Positions 57,057 through 64,000 of a stretch of 64,000 nt of DNA are shown here, piece after piece; within the stretch, counting starts at the first letter, position 1, and each line of letters starts with the position of its first letter. The DNA comes from Verrucomicrobiaceae bacterium (lineage in GTDB: Bacteria > Verrucomicrobiota > Verrucomicrobiia > Verrucomicrobiales > Akkermansiaceae). The position numbers and the translations under genes were made by a program. The stretch spans positions 31,573 through 95,572 of the forward strand of contig JAIXQH010000058.1 of NCBI GenBank assembly GCA_027484055.1, given 5' to 3'. The notes below the pieces were generated by a model, which worked only from the letters and a program-made list of their open reading frames with translations, was not told where the DNA came from and searched no databases.

Positions 57057-60000
57057 AATACGCCACGCCGGCTTCGAAGATCGGCTGGTGCTTTTCTCCG
57101 GGGATGTTGATGGCGACTTGAGTGCCGCTGCGCTCAGTGTGGCCCATTTTCCCGAAGACGCGACCGCAGGGGCTGGTGATGCCTTCGATGGCGCTGAGGG
57201 AGCCGTTCGGGTTGATGGAGATTTCCATGCTGGGCTGGCCCTCGGCATCGCAATACTGGGTAGCGATCTGGCCGCCGCGGGCGAGCTGGGCGATGACTTC
57301 CGGGCTGGCGTAGAATTTCCCCTCGCCATGGGAAAGCGGGATGCGGTGGATCTCGCCGACTTGGCTTTTGGCAAGCCAAGGGGAGAGCGTGCTGATGACC
57401 TTGGTGCGAGCGTAGCAGGAAATGTGACGGCCTACGGAGTTGTGGACGAGGGTGGGGGAGTCGGCGGAGGCATCGCGGATTTCGCCGAAGGGGACGAGGC
57501 CGGTTTTGATGAGGGCTTGGAAGCCGTTGCAAATCCCGAGGATGAGTCCGTCGCGGTTTTTTAGAAGATCCATCACCGCATCGGCCACGCGGGGGCTGCG
57601 GAGGATGGTGGCGATGAATTTGGCGGAACCGTCTGGCTCGTCCCCGGCGCTGAAGCCGCCGGGAAGCATGAGGATCTGGGACTGGCGGATGTGAGCGGCA
57701 AGGGCACTGAGGGATTCCTCGATGTGCTGCGCGGTGAGATTGCGGAAGACGAGGATCTCGGCATCGGCCCCGGCTTGGCGGAAGGCTTTGGCGGAATCGT
57801 ATTCCGAATTGGTGCCGGGGAAGGTGGGGATGAGCACCTTCGGCTTGGAGATCGAGGAGCGGGGATAGGGGCGTGGGGAGGAAGAGAACGGTTGAATCAA
57901 TGGTTTGTTTGATTCCGTGGTAGAGGATTGGGTTGGGTAAATCGGTTCCAAGGTGCCGGTCCAGGCGGCGAGGAGATCGCTGAGCGGGTGGGATTCTCGG
58001 TTGAGAATGAGGGTGGGCGCGGCGGTGACGTGGCCGATGGTTTGTGAGGTGGGGAGGGCTTGGCGGATGGAATCGGCTGCGCTGGTTTCATGTTCGATGA
58101 GGAAGGCGAAGTAGCGCTCTTGGGAGAGGTCGAGTGAGGTTTCGATTTCTGCGCCGAGGTGGTTGCCAAAGGCCATTTTCGCGAGGGCAGCGGCGATCCC
58201 GGCTTGGCCGATGTGGTGGAGCGAGAGGATTTTTCCGGCGACGTTGAGGGTGTGGAGTGCCTCGGCGGTGTCGCGGAGGAGGGGGAAATCGGGGAGCTGG
58301 TCGGCATCGCGTGGGATTCCGACGAAGGTGAGAGTGGAGCCGATTTTTTTAAACTCTGGGGAGAGCGCGAGGCTGGCTTTTCCGGGCGCGAGGGCGAAGG
58401 AGACGAGGGTGGGCGGCACGTCGAGCTCATTGAATGAGCCGGACATGGAGTCTTTCCCGCCGATGGCGGCGAGGCGAAGGGAATGCTGCGCTTGGTAAGC
58501 TCCGAGGAGGGCGGCGAAGGGGAGACCCCAGCGGGTGGCGTCGGTGCCGAGCTTGGGGAAAAATTCTTGGAGTGTGAGGCGGACGTCGGAGAGGCGCGCA
58601 CCGGCGGCGACGGCTTTACAAACGGACTCGGTGACGGCGTAGAGGGCACCGTGGAAGGGGGACCAGGCGGAGATTTCCGGATTGAAGCCCCAGCTCATGT
58701 AGGTGGCGACGTCGGTATCGCCCTCCAGCAGGGGGATTTTCGCGACCATGGCATCGGGCGGGGTCAGTTGTCGGTCGCCGCCGAAGGGCCAGAGGACCGT
58801 GCCTGCGCCGACGGAGCCGTCGAAGATTTCACCGAGGCCTTTCTGGGAGCAGAGGGCGAGGGAGGAGAGGTGGTTTGTAAGCGTCGGGACTGCGCTGCCA
58901 GCTTTTTCGTTTGCTCGATGCACTCTTGGTAAGACATCTGCCGTTCTTTCGCCTGCAAGGCTAAGGCTTTTTTGCAGGCTAGTTTGTGGGCTTCGTTCAG
59001 ATAAATTTCCAATGGCATCTTTTGAGTCTATGGGGGGTGTCAAGCGATGGGCAGTGGATGGGGCTTGGCGGTTGGAAACTGCCGCCACGTGGATGTCGGT
59101 GCGTTGCTGGATGCCGTTGGTGTCGAGGAAGGCGCGGGAGAGATTGACGATGGTTTTCCCACGCCAGGTCATGATGAGGCGGCCGCTGTCAGTGACGTCT
59201 GCGACGTGGCGGCACTCGAGGTTTTCGCGGTCGCAGGCGGCGTTGAAGTAGGCGATTTCTGAGGCATCGACGCAGATGGCCATGCGTTCTTGGGACTCGG
59301 AAATGGCGAGTTCAGTGCCGTCGAGGCCGTCGTATTTTTTGGAAACGGCGTCGAGGTTGATGACGAGGGAGGGGGCGATTTCGCCGATGGCCACGGAGAT
59401 GCCGCCTGCACCGAAGTCGTTGCAGATCTTGATCTTACGGGTGAGTTCTGGATTGCGGAAAAGGCGCTGGATCTTGCGCTCGGTGGGGGCGTCGCCTTTT
59501 TGGACTTCGGCGGAGTTTTCCAGAGCGGTGTCGGTGTGTTCCTTGGAAGAACCAGTCGCGCCGCCCACGCCATCGCGGCCGGTGCGCCCGCCGATGAGGA
59601 GGATGACATCGCCTGGAGCGGGTGCGCCGCGGAAGACTTGGGAGCGGGGGGCGGCGGCGACGACGGCACCGATTTCAAGGCGCTTGGCGACGTAGCCGGG
59701 GTGGTAAATTTCCGCGACTTGGCCAGTGGCGAGGCCGATTTGGTTGCCATAGGAGGAGTATCCGCGGGCGGCGACTTGGCAGATTTTTTTCTGTGGCAGC
59801 TTGCCGGGGAGAGTCTCGGAAAAGGGCGTGCGCGGGTCAGCAGCGCCGGTGACTCGCATGGCTTGATAGACGTAGGAGCGGCCGGAAAGAGGATCGCGGA
59901 TGCAGCCGCCTAGGCATGTGGCGGCACCGCCGAAGGGCTCGATCTCGGTGGGGTGATTGTGGGTCTCGTTTTTAAACATCACCAGCCATTCTTCGGTGGC

Positions 60001-60906
60001 GAGGGTGGTCTCGACAGGGACGACGATGGAGGCGGCGTTGACCTCTTCGGAGACTTCGAGGTTGTCGAGTTCGCCGGATTTACGGAGCTCTCTCATGCCG
60101 ATGAGGGCGATGTCCATCAGCGTGATGGGCTTCTCCTCGCGGCCGAGATCGCGGCGGGTGGCGAGGTAGGTTTCCCAGGCGCGCTGCACGGGGGCGGTGT
60201 CGTCGCCGAAGGTGACTTGCTCGATCTTGGTCAGAAACGTGGTGTGGCGGCAGTGATCGGACCAATAGGTGTCGAGCATGCGGATTTCGGTGAGGCTCGG
60301 CGCGCGATTTTCCTCGTCGCGGAAGTAGTTTTGGCAAAATGCGACGTCCTCCGCAGACATGGCGAGGCCGAGTGTGGCGCGGATGGTGGCGGGATTTCCG
60401 GTGGTGAAATCGGTGAGTAGGGCGACGTCGGCCGGTGGGGTGATTTCGCGGTGGGTATTGATGTGCGCGAGCGGGACTTCGTGAGAATCCACGGCGTTGA
60501 TGACAAACGCTTTGATGCTGGCGATTTCCGTAGGGCTGAGGCGGCCTTGGAGGATGATGATCTTGGCGGAATCGACGAGTGGGCGTTCTTTTCCGGTGAG
60601 AATCTGAATGCACTGGGCGGCGGAGTCGGCGCGTTGGTCGAACTGGCCGGGGAGAAACTCGACAGCGAATGCGGATTCATTTTCCGCGAGGGGAAGGGTC
60701 TCGGCGAGCGAATCGACTTGCGGTTCAGAGAGAATGAGGCGGGTGGCTTGGGTAAATTCGTCGGTGGAAAGGCCCTCGATGTCGTAGCGCTGAACGATGC
60801 GGAGGCCACTGAGACTTGGCAGGACCAAGGATTCGTGGAGGTCGTGCAGCAGATGTGTGGCCTCGAGAGTGTGGGCGGCCTTTTTTTCGACGAAAATGCG
60901 ATTCAT
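57049..60906 (-). CDS. purL: Phosphoribosylformylglycinamidine synthase, single-chain
   Basis: PurL converts FGAR to FGAM with glutamine and ATP in purine synthesis. The 1285-residue product is the large fused form. Landmarks: the metal/substrate domain (DTYWSDHCRHTTFLTKI, FKNETHNHPTEIEPFGGAATCLGG), the second AIRS-like domain (GGKDSMSGSFNELDVPP), and a C-terminal class I glutaminase (residues ~1018-1285) with Cys in LGICNGFQALI and His in PLSHGEGKF. Residues ~624-678 (59030-58870) contain extra sequence, described in the findings; LSSLALCSQKGLGEIFDGS resumes the family sequence. The enzyme probably remains active. Confidence 0.93.
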   Translation of the reverse strand: MNRIFVEKKAAHTLEATHLLHDLHESLVLPSLSGLRIVQRYDIEGLSTDEFTQATRLILSEPQVDSLAETLPLAENESAFAVEFLPGQFDQRADSAAQCIQILTGKERPLVDSAKIIILQGRLSPTEIASIKAFVINAVDSHEVPLAHINTHREITPPADVALLTDFTTGNPATIRATLGLAMSAEDVAFCQNYFRDEENRAPSLTEIRMLDTYWSDHCRHTTFLTKIEQVTFGDDTAPVQRAWETYLATRRDLGREEKPITLMDIALIGMRELRKSGELDNLEVSEEVNAASIVVPVETTLATEEWLVMFKNETHNHPTEIEPFGGAATCLGGCIRDPLSGRSYVYQAMRVTGAADPRTPFSETLPGKLPQKKICQVAARGYSSYGNQIGLATGQVAEIYHPGYVAKRLEIGAVVAAAPRSQVFRGAPAPGDVILLIGGRTGRDGVGGATGSSKEHTDTALENSAEVQKGDAPTERKIQRLFRNPELTRKIKICNDFGAGGISVAIGEIAPSLVINLDAVSKKYDGLDGTELAISESQERMAICVDASEIAYFNAACDRENLECRHVADVTDSGRLIMTWRGKTIVNLSRAFLDTNGIQQRTDIHVAAVSNRQAPSTAHRLTPPIDSKDAIGNLSERSPQTSLQKSLSLAGERTADVLPRVHRANEKAGSAVPTLTNHLSSLALCSQKGLGEIFDGSVGAGTVLWPFGGDRQLTPPDAMVAKIPLLEGDTDVATYMSWGFNPEISAWSPFHGALYAVTESVCKAVAAGARLSDVRLTLQEFFPKLGTDATRWGLPFAALLGAYQAQHSLRLAAIGGKDSMSGSFNELDVPPTLVSFALAPGKASLALSPEFKKIGSTLTFVGIPRDADQLPDFPLLRDTAEALHTLNVAGKILSLHHIGQAGIAAALAKMAFGNHLGAEIETSLDLSQERYFAFLIEHETSAADSIRQALPTSQTIGHVTAAPTLILNRESHPLSDLLAAWTGTLEPIYPTQSSTTESNKPLIQPFSSSPRPYPRSSISKPKVLIPTFPGTNSEYDSAKAFRQAGADAEILVFRNLTAQHIEESLSALAAHIRQSQILMLPGGFSAGDEPDGSAKFIATILRSPRVADAVMDLLKNRDGLILGICNGFQALIKTGLVPFGEIRDASADSPTLVHNSVGRHISCYARTKVISTLSPWLAKSQVGEIHRIPLSHGEGKFYASPEVIAQLARGGQIATQYCDAEGQPSMEISINPNGSLSAIEGITSPCGRVFGKMGHTERSGTQVAINIPGEKHQPIFEAGVAYFS

Positions 60907-61044
60907 AGTAGCTTGGAGCGGCGGAGCTTGGGAAAGCGCCGGATGCTAGGAGCAGGAGCGGTGAGAGCAAGCGGAATGGGGAAATCCGAGGGCAACTCGG
61001 TTTTCGGATTGCCTCTGGAGGGCTTCGAGAGACGATGCAGCGAC

Positions 61045-62055
61045 ATGGCGTATTTGGCAGAACGAGCATTTGAGTTAATTTCCTCAGCCCATGAGCGAGG
61101 ACGGCTAGCGCATGCATTTCTCATCAGCGGGGCGCATGGCAGTGGTAAGGAAAAACTGGCGGCGCAGATAATCCAGCTCATGAATGGTGCGGCAAAAAGT
61201 GGGGGATTTGATCTATTTGGCGAGCCGATCGTGGTGGAAACCCCGCCGCTGGATGAGTTGGAGAGCGGTTGGGTGCGGATCATCCGGCCTCGCATGAAAT
61301 CGCGGCGCATCGGGGTGGATGAGATTCGTGATTTAGAGCAAACACTGCACCTAGCCGCTCCCGGTGGAGCGTGTAAAGTGGGGGTGATCACCGAGGTGGA
61401 CCGCATGAATGACCAGGCGGCAAATGCCTTTTTAAAAACCCTCGAAGAACCGCCGAAAAACACCCTGCTGCTCCTGCTGACGGCGAATCCCCAGCGCTTG
61501 CTGCCCACGATTTTATCCCGCTGCGTGCGCTTGCCGCTACTTGGCGGACGGGCGCTCTTGGAAAATGGCGGTGCGGAACTCGTCGCCGCGCTGAATGCGG
61601 CGGCGGCTCGCGGCTTCGGCACACCGGTCGCGGCGTTGCACTTGAAGGCGGCGTTTTCTTCGTTCCTTGTCCAGTTCCGCGAAGAAGCGGATGCCACGGC
61701 CAAGGCGGCGGAAAAAGAAGAGACGGCAGCTTACCGGGATACGACCGATGGCCGTTGGCTGAAAGAACGCGAAGATTTCCACAAAGCGGCAGCCGAAGCA
61801 GAATACTTGGACGCTCGGAGCCGTTTGTTTGACGTGCTGATGTCCTGGATGGCGGATCTGCTGCGGATGAAGGTTCAGGGCGGAGGACTCGATTTCCCCG
61901 AATCCGCGCCTGCCCTGCGCGGCATCGCCGAGGCGGAAACGGCCAGCCGCCTGCTAAAACGCATGGAAGCTCTCGATTCGCTCCGGCGCACCTTGGAGAC
62001 GAATGCCTTCGAGCCACTCGCCATCGAGGTCGGATTTCTCAAGGCGTTTGGCTAA
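61045..62055 (+). CDS. holB: DNA polymerase III delta'-like clamp-loader subunit
   Basis: A 336-residue AAA+ clamp-loader-type protein from ATG 61045. It has LAHAFLISGAHGSGKEKLAAQIIQLM (Walker A), a second core with KVGVITEVDRMNDQAANAFLKTLEEPPKNTLLLLLT (Walker B and sensor I, SRC region after it), and LPTILSRCVRLPL. This fits delta' or the gamma/tau family; no zinc module with four cysteines is seen and the length fits HolB. The frame is open upstream into the antisense of purL, but that part is not coding. It is divergent from purL with 138 bases between starts. Confidence 0.8.
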   Translation: MAYLAERAFELISSAHERGRLAHAFLISGAHGSGKEKLAAQIIQLMNGAAKSGGFDLFGEPIVVETPPLDELESGWVRIIRPRMKSRRIGVDEIRDLEQTLHLAAPGGACKVGVITEVDRMNDQAANAFLKTLEEPPKNTLLLLLTANPQRLLPTILSRCVRLPLLGGRALLENGGAELVAALNAAAARGFGTPVAALHLKAAFSSFLVQFREEADATAKAAEKEETAAYRDTTDGRWLKEREDFHKAAAEAEYLDARSRLFDVLMSWMADLLRMKVQGGGLDFPESAPALRGIAEAETASRLLKRMEALDSLRRTLETNAFEPLAIEVGFLKAFG

Positions 62056-62069
62056 ATCGCAAGGGGAGC

Positions 62070-62633
62070 TCAATACTCACCGACCACCTTTTTCTCAGAC
62101 TCGTCCGGCAATGCGAACAAATCGAGCAACTGCTCAAGGCCGTCGAGCACACGTAGAATCCCTGCCGTCCACTGCTGCTTCTCCCATTCCGGGCTGGCCA
62201 GTTCGAGCAGGTGGTTGAGCGTTTCAGTGGGGAGAAATGGCTCCAAACCATAGCCCGGAATGATCGCTGCCTCTGCCCGCTTGGGATCGATGGCGAGTAA
62301 AATTGACCGATTCAGCTTCCCCCGGCAGCTATCTCCCGCGAAGTTTCCTGCATTAAACATCCAGAAAGCATGCATCGAAAAAGGGTGCTCATCTGGGAAT
62401 GCGTGCACCACCACCTGCAAGACCAACTCCGGGAATTTTTCCTCCAGAGTGGTGATGCGCCTAATCAACTTGGCGTGATCCCCCGGCTGCAGCAAGCGCG
62501 CCAGATCCGCGACAAACGGCGTGAGGCGCGGCATGGCTCCGACGAGCGACACCGTCCGTGGATACGTCAATCGACAAGCTGGACATTCACTGGCTGTGGC
62601 TTGCAAGAGAGTCTGGCAATAGGGGCACTGCAT
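62070..62633 (-). CDS. Zinc-ribbon and TPM-domain protein
   Basis: A 187-residue protein. A short N-terminal zinc ribbon has CPYC and CPAC pairs (MQCPYCQTLLQATASECPACR). The rest looks like a TPM (TLP18.3/Psb32/MOLO-1) domain: LIRRITTLEEKFPELVLQVVVHAFP and RGKLNRSILLAIDPKRAEAAIIPGYGLEPFLP. TPM domains are often periplasmic or membrane linked with phosphatase-like activity; here no transmembrane helix is present, so it is cytoplasmic. Convergent with holB. Confidence 0.7.
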   Translation of the reverse strand: MQCPYCQTLLQATASECPACRLTYPRTVSLVGAMPRLTPFVADLARLLQPGDHAKLIRRITTLEEKFPELVLQVVVHAFPDEHPFSMHAFWMFNAGNFAGDSCRGKLNRSILLAIDPKRAEAAIIPGYGLEPFLPTETLNHLLELASPEWEKQQWTAGILRVLDGLEQLLDLFALPDESEKKVVGEY

Positions 62634-62687
62634 GGGGTGGATTTTGCATGGGGGGATGAGTTCGCGAAGCCTAAATATAAGAGCCTC

Positions 62688-63560
62688 TTAGCGACTCATC
62701 AAGACCCTCCAAGTCGCCACCAGTGTGAGAATCGCCCCTATGATTTCCAGTTGGTGAAATGACTCACCAAAACACAGCCAGGCACCCACCGCAGTGACGA
62801 GAGGAAGAATCATCTGCAATGAAGACCCACGCGCCACCGACATCGACTGATACGCTTGCGTCATCACCAGTTGAGCGACAGTCACCACCACCGCCGCCAG
62901 TGCTAGCCAGCCCCAAGCGCTCAGCGGCACGTTAGGCAGCTTGCTCACTGCCGGACTGGCGATGACGAGACTATACAAGGCCTGCGAGGCATAAATCGTC
63001 GCAGGATGCTCCTCATGGCGGAGTCGGCGGATGATCACCACCACCCAGCCCGCACCGCAGGCACCGGCCAGACCGAGCAGGGTGTAGGGAGAGTAGCTGA
63101 AGGATTTTTCAGGATCGCTCAGGAAAATCCCAAGCCCACAGAATCCCACGACCATCCACGCCATCGCCGCGCGGCTGAGTTTTTCCTTAAGCCAAATCGC
63201 CGCGATCACCGAGGCGAAAATCGGATAGGTCAAATTCAGGATCACCGCCTGCGCCGCTCCCAGTTGGATGATAGACACATAAAATGCCACAATACTCAGC
63301 GCACCCACCACGCCGCGGATCGTGATCAAGCGACCCTTCAGCAAGCGCCTCGCCTCCAGCCCCCGGCCCCAGCCGTAAACCCCGAAGACGAAGAGCAAGC
63401 CCACCGCGCCCCGGAACACCGTCGCCACCCACCCATCTGCCACAGGGTAGCGCAGGGAAATCGCACGAATCAGCAGCGTATTCACCGCGAACAAAACGAC
63501 CGATGCCAGCATGAGCAACACGCTGCGACGGCTAAAGGAATCATCAGTTTTCAAAGGCAT
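62688..63560 (-). CDS. EamA/DMT family transporter
   Basis: A 290-residue protein with ten hydrophobic helices in the two-repeat EamA arrangement: VLLMLASVVLFAVNTLLIRAISLRY at the start and ILPLVTAVGAWLCFGESFHQLEIIGAILTLVATWRVL at the end. Drug/metabolite transporters of this type export small molecules such as amino acids or nucleosides. The substrate is not shown by context. It is 54 bases upstream of the TPM-domain gene on the same strand. Confidence 0.92.
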   Translation of the reverse strand: MPLKTDDSFSRRSVLLMLASVVLFAVNTLLIRAISLRYPVADGWVATVFRGAVGLLFVFGVYGWGRGLEARRLLKGRLITIRGVVGALSIVAFYVSIIQLGAAQAVILNLTYPIFASVIAAIWLKEKLSRAAMAWMVVGFCGLGIFLSDPEKSFSYSPYTLLGLAGACGAGWVVVIIRRLRHEEHPATIYASQALYSLVIASPAVSKLPNVPLSAWGWLALAAVVVTVAQLVMTQAYQSMSVARGSSLQMILPLVTAVGAWLCFGESFHQLEIIGAILTLVATWRVLMSR

Positions 63561-63943
63561 ATCGGTTTATTCAGAAAACCAGAACGACCCCGGCGACAGG
63601 CGGGCCCCACGTATTGGATATCCCCAGAAAGCCCATCACCCGTGGCGCGTTCTGGAGAGTGGGGAAATTCCTTCCGCTCACACCCCACACGCCAAGCCCT
63701 TCCGCCAAATCACGACGGAAGAACGTTTAACTCGAAGCGGAATGAGCAAAATCATCTCAACGCCGATGTGGCAGAGCAGCGCAGCCGAGTCAACCCCAGA
63801 CCCTCACAATTTAACTGCTCCCGCCGCTACAAAGTTCAATGTGATGCCGCCGCTCTATCGGGCCGGCTGCGCATCCGACTCTAGACCGTTTCTCAAAAAT
63901 CAGTGCGTAAAAAGTGCGATTTAGCACTTGTACTTTTCTTCTG
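63561..63943. other. Spacer with no supported gene
   Basis: About 380 bases lie between the EamA gene and a gene entering from the right edge. A small hairpin AGTGC-GATTTA-GCACT occurs at about 63912-63927, before a T/C-rich stretch. No coding frame has protein-like composition. Nothing else stands out. Confidence 0.4.
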
Positions 63944-64000
63944 TTAGGTAAACACTCCCGGATCGGCCGTATCCGTCAGCTTCCCAATCCAGAAACCTGC
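63944..64000 (-). CDS. C-terminus of a gene extending beyond the window
   Basis: The minus-strand frame reads AGFWIGKLTDTADPGVFT followed by TAA at 63946-63944. The composition is protein-like and the frame is open to the edge. With only 18 residues the family cannot be named. Confidence 0.4.
   Translation of the reverse strand, partial: AGFWIGKLTDTADPGVFT

Noticed and set aside
60451..61044. N-terminal extension of the clamp-loader frame by 198 codons
   Set aside because: It lies mostly on the antisense strand of purL and lacks family sequence; the ATG at 61045 gives a normal HolB start.
63511..63924. Plus-strand frame across the EamA upstream region
   Set aside because: It overlaps the EamA start on the other strand, is Pro/His/Arg-rich and lacks any protein-like pattern.

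Overview
The window looks like chromosomal DNA from a G+C-rich member of the Verrucomicrobiota, probably near Verrucomicrobiaceae/Luteolibacter. Evidence: a Planctomycetes-Verrucomicrobia cytochrome (PSCyt1/DUF1549/DUF1553) beside a DUF1501 protein, a PEP-CTERM sorting signal, secreted glycoside hydrolases, and many start codons without a clear Shine-Dalgarno. No rRNA, tRNA or CRISPR array was found; one structured RNA, RNase P RNA, is present.

Layout. 1-3.3 kb: 3' end of birA, a lipoprotein, a MarR regulator with its own terminator, pgeF/yfiH and ispE. 3.3-9 kb: a large Sel1/TPR secreted protein, a peptidoglycan-binding protein, a DUF1345 membrane protein, and a coupled nucleotidyltransferase pair that looks like a toxin-antitoxin module. 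9.2-12.5 kb: tig-clpP-clpX. 12.7-24.6 kb: a glycan-degradation and redox island (TIM-barrel hydrolase, DUF1549/1553 cytochrome, DUF1501, GH3, GH78). 24.8-29.5 kb: an MTAP-like phosphorylase, rpsN, fmdB, a CNNM/CorC-type protein, and truB-nrnA on the other strand. 30-31 kb: two tandem secreted thioredoxins. 31-35 kb: repeat-rich spacers around two unrecognised secreted proteins, then rnpB. 35.4-38 kb: DUF456 and a three-gene operon whose last two genes (FAD-dependent DAO oxidoreductase, MnmM-type methylase) look like a split replacement for bifunctional MnmC.

38-41.7 kb is a degraded accessory patch: an orphan DUF433 antitoxin, an antitoxin followed by a 15-codon toxin stub, a reverse transcriptase remnant with its catalytic centre deleted, a PEP-CTERM gene, and a PIN-domain toxin with three frameshifts. 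41.7-53.7 kb returns to core genes: a cysteine-less thioredoxin-fold protein, dxr, cdsA, an EF-hand protein, a polysaccharide deacetylase, the ATP-grasp/alpha-E/transglutaminase trio, nadE, a TPR protein and a LysR regulator. 53.7-64 kb: clpB, a flavin reductase-like protein, purL carrying an apparent in-frame insertion, a DNA polymerase III delta'-like subunit, a TPM-domain protein and an EamA transporter. The last bases hold the C-terminus of another gene.

Genes are packed tightly. Several neighbours overlap by ATGA or GTGA, and three convergent pairs overlap at their stop codons. Start sites were chosen by signal peptides, family N-termini and overlaps, and are less certain than stop sites. 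All functions are inferred by reading protein motifs; no database search was run.
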